Assembly (NCBI GenBank): GCA_963590415.1
Contig: CAVAPB010000024.1
Location: 1 to 35,070 of the forward strand
Origin: Fimenecus sp963590415
GTDB lineage: Bacteria > Bacillota > Clostridia > Oscillospirales > Acutalibacteraceae
Direction of reading: 5' to 3'
DNA: 35,070 nucleotides
Shown here: in pieces, positions 22,106 through 30,695 of the stretch
How positions within the stretch are numbered: the stretch's first letter is position 1
How the letters are laid out: the number at the start of each line of letters is the position of its first letter
The notes under the pieces: generated by a model
Databases searched by the model: none
What the model was told of the DNA's origin: nothing
Seen by the model: the letters and a program-made list of their open reading frames with translations, nothing else
Position numbers and translations under genes: made by a program

Positions 22106-25100
22106 ATGGTGAATGTCAAACCTGAAAAATTCGGAAAAACAACTCGTATGACTTTCTCGAAAATCAACGAGGTTATGCAGATGCCCAACCTTATTGAAAT
22201 TCAGAAGGACTCGTACAAGTGGTTCCTTGACGAAGGATTGAAAGAAGTATTCCGCGATGTTGCCGATATTACGGATTTTTCCGGAAATCTTGCGCTGAGT
22301 TTCGTAGATTACAGAATGGATGACACCCCGAAATATACTGTAAAAGAGTGTAAGGAAAGAGATGCAACTTACGCTGCTCCCTTGAGAGTAACCGCAAGAC
22401 TTCTCAACAAGGAAACGGGCGAAATCAAAGAAAACGAAGTTTATATGGGCGATTTCCCGCTTATGACAGATTCGGGAACATTCGTTATCAACGGCGCAGA
22501 GCGTGTTATCATTTCACAGCTCGTGCGTTCTCCCAGCGTGTACTTTGATATGACTCATGACAAGACCGGTAAGGAGCTCTATTCCGCAACGGTTATCCCC
22601 AACAGGGGCGCTTGGCTTGAATATGAGACAGATCAGAACGACCTTTTCTATGTAAGAATAGATAAGAACAGAAAAATTTACATCACAACCTTTATCAGAG
22701 CGCTGGGACTGAGCTCAAACGCCGAAATCCTTGAATTCTTCGGCTATGACGAGAGAATTAAGGCAACGCTGGAAAAGGATACCACTATCAACACCGAACA
22801 GGCTCTTATCGAGGTTTATAAGAGACTCCGTCCCGGCGAGCCGCCAACACTTGAAACGGCTCAGGCTCATCTTGACGGTCTTTTCTTCGACCCGAGGCGT
22901 TACGATCTCTCAAGAGTCGGCAGATATAAATACAATAAAAAGCTTCGCATTTCCTCAAGAATCGAAGGATTTAAGGTTACACAGCCGGTCGTAAGCGAGC
23001 TCACAGGCGAAATTCTTGCAGACGCAGGCGATATGATTTCCCCCGAGCTTGCGTACAGAATTGAGCAGGAGGGCGTAACGGTTGCCTTTGTTGACTCCGA
23101 GGGCGAGGAAGTAAAGGTGTTCTCAAACGGTATGGTTGACATCGGCGAGTATGTTCCGATGTTCACCGAGGAGGAGCTTGAGAAGATCGGAATTAACGAA
23201 AAGGTAAAATTTGTTGTTCTTCAGGAGGTTCTCAACAAGTGCGGCGACGATAAGGAAGCTCTTCGCGAGGAGCTTGCAAACCGTGCGGACGACCTCATTC
23301 CTAAGCATATTACAATCGACGACATCTTTGCGTCCGTCAACTACCTTGACTGCATCGCTTGCGGCGTAGGCGTTACCGACGACATCGACCACCTCGGCAA
23401 CAGGCGTATCCGCTCTGTCGGCGAGCTTCTTCAAAATCAGGTCAGAATCGGCTTCTCAAGAATGGAAAGAGTTGTCAAGGAGAGAATGACTCTTCAGGCT
23501 CAGGAGCCCGACAAGGTTACTCCGGCAGGTCTTATAAACATCAGACCGGTTATGGCGGCTATTAAGGAATTCTTCGGTTCTTCGCCGCTTTCACAGTTCA
23601 TGGATCAGACAAACCCCCTTGCGGAGCTTACTCATAAGAGAAGACTTTCCGCATTGGGTCCCGGCGGTCTTTCGAGAGACCGTGCAGGCTTCGAGGTTCG
23701 AGATGTTCACTACTCGCATTACGGCCGTATGTGCCCTATCGAGACACCCGAAGGTCCTAACATCGGTCTTATCTCCTACCTTGCAACATTTGCTAAAATA
23801 AATAAGTACGGCTTTATCGAAGCTCCCTTCAGAAAAATTGATAAATCAACGGGCATTGTACTCGATGAGGTTGAGTATATGACCGCCGATGTCGAGGATA
23901 ATTACATTGTCGCTCAGGCGAACGAGCCTCTTGACGAAAACGGCAGATTTGTCCATTCAAAGGTTTCGGCAAGACACAGGGATGAGTTCCTTGAAGTAAA
24001 TGCGACCGACGCCGACTATATGGACGTATCGCCCAAGATGGTTGTCTCTGTCGCTACAGCGATGATTCCGTTCCTTGAAAACGACGACGCAAACCGTGCG
24101 CTGATGGGCTCAAACATGCAGAGACAGGCAGTTCCGCTTCTTAAAACGGATTCGCCGATTGTCGGCACAGGTATGGAATACAAGGCGGCTGTTGACTCGG
24201 GTACGGTAGTTCTCGCAAAGCGTGCGGGTAAGGTTGTCAAGGTTGACGCCCAGAAGATTGAAATCGCAGTCAAGGGCGGAGATGTCGACACCTATGAGCT
24301 TATTAAGTTTATGCGCTCCAACCAGGATACCTGTATAAATCAGCGCCCGATAGTTTCCGAGGGCGAGGATGTTATCGAGGGACAGGTTATCGCAGACGGC
24401 CCCGCAACGGCTAACGGCGAAATTTCACTCGGCAAGAACGCTCTTATCGGATTTATGACATGGGAGGGTTATAACTACGAGGACGCCGTTCTTATCAACG
24501 AAAAGCTTGTTCGTGACGATGTTTATACATCTGTTCATATAGAAGAATTTGAAATCGAAGCAAGAGACACCAAGCTCGGCGCAGAGGAAATCACAAGAGA
24601 TATTCCCAATGTCGGCGAGGACGCTCTCGCAAACCTTGACGAAAACGGTATCATCCGTGTCGGCGCAGAGGTTCACTCGGGAGATATCCTTGTAGGTAAG
24701 GTTACTCCCAAGGGCGAAACCGAGCTTACGGCAGAGGAGAGACTTCTCCGTGCTATCTTCGGCGAAAAAGCGAGAGAGGTTCGTGATACATCTCTTAAAG
24801 TACCTCACGGAGAATACGGTATCGTAGTTGATGTCGAGGTGTTCACAAGAGAGAATTCCGACGAATTAAGCCCCGGCGTAAACAAGGTTGTCCGCTGCTA
24901 TATCGCACAGAAGAGAAAGCTCTCCGTCGGCGATAAGATGGCAGGTCGACACGGTAACAAGGGCGTCGTTTCGAGAATACTTCCGCAGGAGGATATGCCG
25001 TTCCTTGACGACGGTACTCCGCTTGATATAGTTCTTAACCCGTTGGGCGTTCCTTCCCGAATGAACATCGGACAGGTTCTTGAAGTACATCTCGGCTTTG

Positions 25101-25828
25101 CTTACAGAAAGCTCGGACAGAAGATTGCCACTCCGGTATTTGACGGCGCACACGAGGCTGACATCAGAGACGCTCTCCGCGACGCAGGCTACCGTGAGGA
25201 CGGTAAATCAATCCTTACAGACGGCAGAACAGGTCTTAAATTCGATAACCCCGTTACTGTCGGCGTTATGTATTACCTCAAGCTCCACCACCTTGTCGAC
25301 GATAAGATTCATGCCCGTTCGACAGGTCCTTACTCACTCGTTACACAGCAGCCCTTGGGCGGTAAAGCTCAGTTCGGCGGTCAGCGTTTCGGCGAGATGG
25401 AGGTTTGGGCACTTGAGGCTTACGGCGCAGCTTATACACTTCAGGAAATCCTTACTGTTAAATCCGACGATGTTGTCGGAAGAGTTAAAACCTATGAGTC
25501 TATCGTTAAGGGACAGAACATTCCTCAGCCCGGTATTCCCGAGTCGTTCAAGGTTCTTGTCAAGGAGCTTCAGGCGCTTGCCCTTGATGTCAGGGTTCTC
25601 GACAAGGATAATAATGAAATTGACCTTAAACAGAACTTCGACGACGAGGTAGATGTTCCCGCAATGACCAACGAGGATATGTCCTATGTGAACGACGCTT
25701 CACTCGACGACGGATATGTTACGGATGAGGATGCGGAAAGGGAACTCGGAGAGGACGCCTTCAACGAATACATCACAGGCGACGACGATGCGTTTGACGA
25801 CGGCGAATTCAACGATGATGAATTTTAA
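22106..25828 (+). CDS. rpoB: RNA polymerase beta subunit
   Basis: A 1240-residue beta subunit of the core RNA polymerase. The rifampicin pocket reads SPLSQFMDQTNPLAELTHKRRLSALGPGGLSRDRAG, with the sensitive-type D, H and final S residues. The RDVHYSHYGRMCPIETPEGPNIGLI and GDKMAGRHGNKGVVS catalytic motifs are intact, as is the C-terminal GGKAQFGGQRFGEMEVWALEAYGA clamp region. A strongly acidic tail of about 55 residues ends the protein. The start is ATG at 22106 (MVNVKPEKFGK) with GGAGAG upstream; a GTG four codons earlier sits on that site and is unlikely. rpoB is the first gene of a run that continues with rpoC 47 bases later. The ribosomal genes rplKAJL, which normally precede it in Firmicutes, are absent. 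Confidence 0.98.
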   Translation: MVNVKPEKFGKTTRMTFSKINEVMQMPNLIEIQKDSYKWFLDEGLKEVFRDVADITDFSGNLALSFVDYRMDDTPKYTVKECKERDATYAAPLRVTARLLNKETGEIKENEVYMGDFPLMTDSGTFVINGAERVIISQLVRSPSVYFDMTHDKTGKELYSATVIPNRGAWLEYETDQNDLFYVRIDKNRKIYITTFIRALGLSSNAEILEFFGYDERIKATLEKDTTINTEQALIEVYKRLRPGEPPTLETAQAHLDGLFFDPRRYDLSRVGRYKYNKKLRISSRIEGFKVTQPVVSELTGEILADAGDMISPELAYRIEQEGVTVAFVDSEGEEVKVFSNGMVDIGEYVPMFTEEELEKIGINEKVKFVVLQEVLNKCGDDKEALREELANRADDLIPKHITIDDIFASVNYLDCIACGVGVTDDIDHLGNRRIRSVGELLQNQVRIGFSRMERVVKERMTLQAQEPDKVTPAGLINIRPVMAAIKEFFGSSPLSQFMDQTNPLAELTHKRRLSALGPGGLSRDRAGFEVRDVHYSHYGRMCPIETPEGPNIGLISYLATFAKINKYGFIEAPFRKIDKSTGIVLDEVEYMTADVEDNYIVAQANEPLDENGRFVHSKVSARHRDEFLEVNATDADYMDVSPKMVVSVATAMIPFLENDDANRALMGSNMQRQAVPLLKTDSPIVGTGMEYKAAVDSGTVVLAKRAGKVVKVDAQKIEIAVKGGDVDTYELIKFMRSNQDTCINQRPIVSEGEDVIEGQVIADGPATANGEISLGKNALIGFMTWEGYNYEDAVLINEKLVRDDVYTSVHIEEFEIEARDTKLGAEEITRDIPNVGEDALANLDENGIIRVGAEVHSGDILVGKVTPKGETELTAEERLLRAIFGEKAREVRDTSLKVPHGEYGIVVDVEVFTRENSDELSPGVNKVVRCYIAQKRKLSVGDKMAGRHGNKGVVSRILPQEDMPFLDDGTPLDIVLNPLGVPSRMNIGQVLEVHLGFAYRKLGQKIATPVFDGAHEADIRDALRDAGYREDGKSILTDGRTGLKFDNPVTVGVMYYLKLHHLVDDKIHARSTGPYSLVTQQPLGGKAQFGGQRFGEMEVWALEAYGAAYTLQEILTVKSDDVVGRVKTYESIVKGQNIPQPGIPESFKVLVKELQALALDVRVLDKDNNEIDLKQNFDDEVDVPAMTNEDMSYVNDASLDDGYVTDEDAERELGEDAFNEYITGDDDAFDDGEFNDDEF

Positions 25829-25875
25829 CCGAGTAAACTCACAGTTCAGATTTTAAGGAAGAAGGTAAAAATTTA

Positions 25876-28800
25876 ATGGAAAATATAACCTTTGAGTCAA
25901 TTAAAATCGGCCTTGCCTCACCGGAACAGATCAGAGAGTGGTCTTACGGCGAGGTCAAGAAGCCCGAAACAATTAACTACCGCACGTTAAAGCCCGAAAA
26001 AGAGGGTCTTTTCTGCGAAAAGATTTTCGGACCCACAAAGGACTGGGAATGCTACTGCGGAAAGTATAAAAGAGTCCGTTATAAGGGCAAGGTGTGCGAA
26101 CGCTGCGGCGTTGAAATTACAAAGGCTAAGGTCAGAAGAGAGAGAATGGGACACATTGAGCTTGTCGCTCCCGTTTCTCACATTTGGTATTTCAAGGGTA
26201 TCCCGTCGAGAATGGGCCTAATCCTTGACATATCTCCCAGAGACCTCGAAAAGGTTCTCTATTTCTCAAGATATATAGTTACAGACCCCGGCGACACAGA
26301 GCTTGAAAAGAATCAGATTCTCTCCGAGAAGGAATACCTCGATATGAGAGAAAAGTATGAGGATGATTTCAAAGCCGGTATGGGCGCAGAGGCTATAAAG
26401 GATCTTCTTTGTCAGATAGATGTTGAAAAGCTTTCAAACGAGCTTCGTGCAGAGCTTGAGGACGCGAGCGGTCAGAAAAAGACAAGAATACTCAAACGCC
26501 TTGAGGTTGCAGAAGCGTTCAGACAGTCGGGCAACCGTCCCGAATGGATGATTTTGGATGTTATTCCGGTAATTCCCCCCGATATCCGTCCTATGGTTCA
26601 GCTTGACGGCGGCAGATTCGCAACCTCCGACCTCAACGACCTTTACAGGCGTGTTATCAACAGAAACAACCGTCTTAAAAAGCTCCTTGAGCTCAGCGCT
26701 CCCGACATTATCATCAGAAATGAAAAGAGAATGCTTCAGGAGGCTGTTGACGCACTTATAGATAACGGCAGAAGAGGCAGACCCGTTACAGGTCCCAACA
26801 ACAGAGCGTTGAAGTCACTTTCCGATATGCTTAAAGGTAAGCAGGGTCGTTTCCGTCAGAACCTTCTCGGTAAGCGTGTTGACTATTCGGGCCGTTCGGT
26901 TATCGTTGTAGGACCCGAGCTTAAAATGTATCAGTGCGGTCTTCCTAAGGAGATGGCTCTTGAGCTGTTCAAGCCGTTTGTTATGAAGCGTCTTGTTGAG
27001 ACCGGCGCTACGGGCAACATCAAGTCTGCAAGAAAAATGGTTGAGCGCGCAAAGCCCGAGGTTTGGGACGCTCTTGAGGTTGTTATCAAGGGACACCCCG
27101 TAATGCTTAACCGTGCTCCCACGCTTCACAGACTCGGTATTCAGGCATTTGAGCCCGTTCTTGTCGAGGGCAGAGCAATCAAGCTTCATCCCCTTGCTTG
27201 TACGGCGTTCAATGCGGACTTCGACGGCGACCAGATGGCTGTTCACGTTCCGCTTTCGGCAGAGGCGCAGGCTGAGGCAAGACTTCTTATGCTTGCCGCA
27301 AACAATCTCCTCAAGCCCTCTGACGGTAAACCCGTAACCGTTCCCACGCAGGATATGATCCTCGGCTCTTACTACCTTACAATGGATAAGGACGGCGAGC
27401 CCGGCGAGGGTAAGGTGTTCTCGACGGTCGACGAGGCTGTTATGGCATATGATGAGGGCTATATCGGTCTTCATTCAAAGATAAAGGTCAGAATGACCAA
27501 GGAGATAAACGGCGAGCAGGTTTCACAGCTTGTCGATACAACGCTCGGTAAGATAATCTTCAACAATCCCATCCCGCAGGACCTCGGCTTTGTTGACAGA
27601 AGCGACCCGGCAAACGCATTTAAGCTTGAGGTTGACTTCCTTGTAAACAAGAAAACGCTCGGCAAGATAATTGATAAATGTATCAAGGTTCACGGCGTAA
27701 ACATTTCTTCGCAGGTTCTTGACGCTATCAAGGCGCAGGGATATAAATATTCGACGAAATCAGGTATTACCGTTGCCGTATGCGACGCAACAATTCCGCC
27801 GCAGAAGGCTGAACTCCTCGCAGAGGCTGAAAAGCAGGTTGATAAGATCACCGACAACTACAGAATGGGTCTTATGAGCAACTCCGAGAGAAGTCAGAAG
27901 GTAATCAAGGTTTGGGAAAAGTGTACAAACGATGTCGCTGCCGGCCTTAAAGATAACCTCGGTAAACAGAATCCTATTTATATGATGGTTGACTCCGGTG
28001 CCCGCGGTTCCGATTCACAGCTTCGTCAGTTGGCAGGTATGCGCGGACTTATCGCCAACACTTCAGGTAAGGTCATCGAGGTTCCGATTCGTGCTAACTA
28101 CCGTGAGGGACTTAACGTACTTGAATACTTCATCTCTTCGCGCGGTGCGCGTAAAGGTCTTGCCGATACCGCACTTCGTACAGCCGACTCGGGTTATCTG
28201 ACCCGCCGTCTTGTTGACGTTTCTCAGGATGTCATCATCCGTGAAGAGGATTGCCACTGCCATGACGGTATTGAGGTTTACGATATTATGGAGGGCAAGG
28301 AGCTTATCGAAAGCCTTCAGGAAAGACTTACCGGACGCTTCCTGCTTGAAGATTTCACAGACGAAAACGGCGAGGTTATTATGTCCAAGGACACTATGAT
28401 GTCCGAGGCAGACGCAAAAATCGTTGCCGATATAGTTAACGCAAGGGAGAACCCGGAGGACAGAAAGATTAAAATCCGTTCTCTTCTCACCTGCGAATCC
28501 GAACACGGCGTATGCATTAAGTGCTACGGCTCAAACCTTGCAACGGGCAGCCCCGTTACAGTCGGCGAGGCTGTCGGTATCATTGCCGCTCAGTCAATCG
28601 GCGAGCCCGGTACACAGCTTACGATGCGTACCTTCCACACCGGCGGTGTTGCATCGAGCCAGGATATCACACAGGGTCTTCCCCGTGTCGAGGAGCTGTT
28701 TGAGGCAAGAAAGCCCAAAACTCTTGCTATCCTCTCCGAAATCGACGGACGCCTTTCGTTCAGAGAAATCAAGAGGAACGAGCACATCGTTATTACCAAC

Positions 28801-29466
28801 GATGAAACCGGCGATGAAAAATCATATCTTATTCCTTACGGCTACCGTAAGAAATTTAATATGGAGACCGACGAAAACGGCAATCCCGTTTATGTAAAGA
28901 AGGGCACCGCTCTTACAGAAGGTTCGCCCAACCCGCACGATATACTTGCCATCAACGGCGTTCACGCTGTTCACGATTACCTCATCAAGGAAGTTCAGAG
29001 AACCTACCGTATGCAGGGTGTTGATATCAACGATAAGCATATCGAGGTAATTGTCCGTCAGATGATGAGAAAGCTCAAGATAGAAGAGCCCGGTTCGACC
29101 CACTTCCTTCCCGGTGAAACGGTTGAAAAGGTTGACTTTACAATTGAGTCGAGAAAGGCTAAGCAGAAATGCGAGGGAAACGGCGAAGAATTTATCGAGC
29201 CCGTTTGCGAGCCCGTGCTTCTCGGTATCACAAAGGCTTCGTTGGCTACAAACTCGTTTATGTCCGCAGCTTCGTTCCAGGAGACGACAAGAGTTCTTAC
29301 CGACGCCGCTATTAAGGGTAAGGTTGATAACCTTATGGGTCTTAAAGAGAATGTTATCATCGGTAAGCTTCTCCCCTCCGGCACGGGAATGCGTTGCTAC
29401 AGCGAGGTTGAAAACGAGAGGGTTTACTCCTCGTCTTCATCCGTCGACGGAGAAAATAATAACTAA
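25876..29466 (+). CDS. rpoC: RNA polymerase beta' subunit
   Basis: A 1196-residue beta' subunit. In order: the N-terminal zinc ribbon CYCGKYKRVRYKGKVCERCG (about 56-75), the rudder and lid region, the absolutely conserved NADFDGDQMAVH active-site loop (446-457) with three Mg-binding Asp (448, 450, 452), the bridge helix and trigger-loop region near GGVASSQDITQGLPRVEELFEARKP, and the second zinc site made by the CHC and CESEHGVCIKC cysteines (about 795-885). Length is typical of Clostridia. The ATG follows GAAGAAGG. Co-transcribed with rpoB. A hairpin and a new promoter separate it from rpsL; the L7Ae-like gene often found in that gap is missing. Confidence 0.98.
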   Translation: MENITFESIKIGLASPEQIREWSYGEVKKPETINYRTLKPEKEGLFCEKIFGPTKDWECYCGKYKRVRYKGKVCERCGVEITKAKVRRERMGHIELVAPVSHIWYFKGIPSRMGLILDISPRDLEKVLYFSRYIVTDPGDTELEKNQILSEKEYLDMREKYEDDFKAGMGAEAIKDLLCQIDVEKLSNELRAELEDASGQKKTRILKRLEVAEAFRQSGNRPEWMILDVIPVIPPDIRPMVQLDGGRFATSDLNDLYRRVINRNNRLKKLLELSAPDIIIRNEKRMLQEAVDALIDNGRRGRPVTGPNNRALKSLSDMLKGKQGRFRQNLLGKRVDYSGRSVIVVGPELKMYQCGLPKEMALELFKPFVMKRLVETGATGNIKSARKMVERAKPEVWDALEVVIKGHPVMLNRAPTLHRLGIQAFEPVLVEGRAIKLHPLACTAFNADFDGDQMAVHVPLSAEAQAEARLLMLAANNLLKPSDGKPVTVPTQDMILGSYYLTMDKDGEPGEGKVFSTVDEAVMAYDEGYIGLHSKIKVRMTKEINGEQVSQLVDTTLGKIIFNNPIPQDLGFVDRSDPANAFKLEVDFLVNKKTLGKIIDKCIKVHGVNISSQVLDAIKAQGYKYSTKSGITVAVCDATIPPQKAELLAEAEKQVDKITDNYRMGLMSNSERSQKVIKVWEKCTNDVAAGLKDNLGKQNPIYMMVDSGARGSDSQLRQLAGMRGLIANTSGKVIEVPIRANYREGLNVLEYFISSRGARKGLADTALRTADSGYLTRRLVDVSQDVIIREEDCHCHDGIEVYDIMEGKELIESLQERLTGRFLLEDFTDENGEVIMSKDTMMSEADAKIVADIVNARENPEDRKIKIRSLLTCESEHGVCIKCYGSNLATGSPVTVGEAVGIIAAQSIGEPGTQLTMRTFHTGGVASSQDITQGLPRVEELFEARKPKTLAILSEIDGRLSFREIKRNEHIVITNDETGDEKSYLIPYGYRKKFNMETDENGNPVYVKKGTALTEGSPNPHDILAINGVHAVHDYLIKEVQRTYRMQGVDINDKHIEVIVRQMMRKLKIEEPGSTHFLPGETVEKVDFTIESRKAKQKCEGNGEEFIEPVCEPVLLGITKASLATNSFMSAASFQETTRVLTDAAIKGKVDNLMGLKENVIIGKLLPSGTGMRCYSEVENERVYSSSSSVDGENNN

Positions 29467-29480
29467 AAATCAAATAATGC

Positions 29481-29510
29481 TTGACAACCGAAGGTTTTTA
29501 ATGCTAAAAT
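29481..29510 (+). promoter_or_regulatory. Promoter of the rpsL-rpsG-fusA unit
   Basis: TTGACA (29481-29486) and TAAAAT (29505-29510) are 18 bases apart, with TGC directly before the -10 (extended -10). The boxes lie in a stem in which AACCGAAG (29486-29493) pairs with CTTTGGTT (29511-29518). Confidence 0.7.
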
Positions 29511-29525
29511 CTTTGGTTGTGTGAG

Positions 29526-29562
29526 CAAAATAAACACCGTTTCAGTGATGGTGTTTGTTTTG
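29526..29562 (+). terminator. Hairpin between rpoC and rpsL, probable attenuator or terminator
   Basis: CAAAATAAACACC (29526-29538) pairs with GGTGTTTGTTTTG (29550-29562), with one T-G pair. The descending arm is T-rich but no separate T-run follows. It lies just after the predicted start of the rpsL transcript (about 29517), so it could reduce readthrough from rpoC or attenuate the new transcript. Confidence 0.5.
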
Positions 29563-29602
29563 CTGACACATTGTGTCATATATTTTTATCGGAGGTGAAA
29601 AA

Positions 29603-30025
29603 ATGCCAACCTTTAACCAGCTTGTTCGCAGCGGAAGAGAGACTCTCGAGAAGAAGTCGAAAGCTCCTGCTCTCGGTAAGGGACTTAACTCTAAGAAGAA
29701 CGTTATGACAAATAATGCGTCTCCTCAGAAGAGAGGTGTCTGCACTGTTGTTAAGACAGATACACCCAAAAAGCCCAACTCGGCTCTCCGTAAGCTTGCC
29801 AGAGTTCGTCTTACGAACGGAATTGAAGTATCTGCTTATATCCCGGGCGTAGGTCACAATCTCCAGGAACACTCAGTTGTTCTTATCAGAGGCGGCCGTG
29901 TTAAGGATCTCCCCGGTGTCCGTTACCACATTATCCGCGGTACACTCGATACACAGGGCGTTAACGGAAGAATGCAGAGCCGTTCGAAGTACGGCGCTAA
30001 GAGACCCAAGGGCGCAAAAAAATAA
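29603..30025 (+). CDS. rpsL: 30S ribosomal protein S12
   Basis: A 140-residue S12, a decoding-centre protein of the small subunit. It has the invariant MPTFNQLVR start, TPKKPNSALRK with the streptomycin-sensitivity lysine, GVGHNLQEHSVVLIRGGRVKDLPGVRYH and a Lys-rich C-terminus. The start is ATG at 29603 after GGAGGTG; the open frame extends ten codons further but the family start is clear. It is slightly longer than E. coli S12 because of a loop around NSKKNVMTNNASPQKRG, as in other Clostridia. First gene of the str operon rpsL-rpsG-fusA-tuf. Confidence 0.98.
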   Translation: MPTFNQLVRSGRETLEKKSKAPALGKGLNSKKNVMTNNASPQKRGVCTVVKTDTPKKPNSALRKLARVRLTNGIEVSAYIPGVGHNLQEHSVVLIRGGRVKDLPGVRYHIIRGTLDTQGVNGRMQSRSKYGAKRPKGAKK

Positions 30026-30079
30026 GGTAGTCAGACCTTAAATTATTAACAGACAGAATCTACCAATTCAGTCAAATGC

Positions 30080-30085
30080 TAAAAT
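30080..30085 (+). promoter_or_regulatory. Possible internal extended -10 before rpsG
   Basis: TGCTAAAAT (30077-30085) repeats exactly the extended -10 of the rpsL promoter but has no -35 box at the right distance. As at rpsL, it lies in a stem: ACCAATT (30062-30068) pairs with AATTGGT (30083-30089). The 151-base spacer is unusually long for rpsL-rpsG, and a second stem, TGACA/TGTCA (30114-30133), follows. Confidence 0.35.
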
Positions 30086-30176
30086 TGGTGTATATATATA
30101 TGCCTCTTTGCATTGACACCACGGGTTTTGTCACCAGAGTACCTATGATATCATTACTATGAAGGAGGGAAGCGAA

Positions 30177-30647
30177 GTGCCAAGAAGAGGCCAGATTGCA
30201 AAACGTGATGTTTTGCCGGATCCGCTTTACAATTCAAAGCTTGTAACAAGGCTTATCAACAGCGTTATGCTCGACGGTAAGAAGGGTGTAGCCCAGAAGA
30301 TCGTTTACGACGCATTCGACATTATCGCTGAGAAAACAGGCAAAGAGCCGTTGGAGGTTTTTGACGCTGCAATGGAAAATGTTATGCCTGTTCTCGAAGT
30401 TAAGGCTCGCCGTGTAGGCGGTGCAACTTATCAGGTTCCGATGGAAGTCCGTCCCGAGAGAAGACAGACTTTGGGACTCCGTTGGATCACGCTTTATGCG
30501 CGTTCACGTTCGGAAAGAACAATGAAGGAAAGACTTGCAAACGAAATCCTTGACGCTGTCAACGAGACGGGCGCAGCGTTCAAGAAGCGTGAAGAAACAC
30601 ACAGAATGGCTGAAGCTAACAAAGCTTTTGCACATTTCAGATGGTAA
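30177..30647 (+). CDS. rpsG: 30S ribosomal protein S7
   Basis: A 156-residue S7, the primary 16S rRNA binder that organises the small-subunit head. It begins PRRGQIAKRDVLPDPLYNSKLVTRLIN, contains VKARRVGGATYQVPMEVRPERR, and ends EETHRMAEANKAFAHFRW, all diagnostic. The start is GTG at 30177 with a strong GGAGGG site; this gives exactly the family's length, while the longer frame begins in the ribosome-binding site. Second gene of the str operon, 48 bases before fusA. In other bacteria S7 represses translation of this operon; no S7 target is recognised here. Confidence 0.98.
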   Translation: MPRRGQIAKRDVLPDPLYNSKLVTRLINSVMLDGKKGVAQKIVYDAFDIIAEKTGKEPLEVFDAAMENVMPVLEVKARRVGGATYQVPMEVRPERRQTLGLRWITLYARSRSERTMKERLANEILDAVNETGAAFKKREETHRMAEANKAFAHFRW

Positions 30648-30695
30648 TTTTACCGGAGAAATTTTACGCCGAGTAATTCGGCAATGGAGGGTATT

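Noticed and set aside
23123..23434. Antisense frames inside rpoB, rpoC, fusA and tuf
   Set aside because: Shadows of strongly biased coding sequence; no promoters, ribosome sites or recognisable families.
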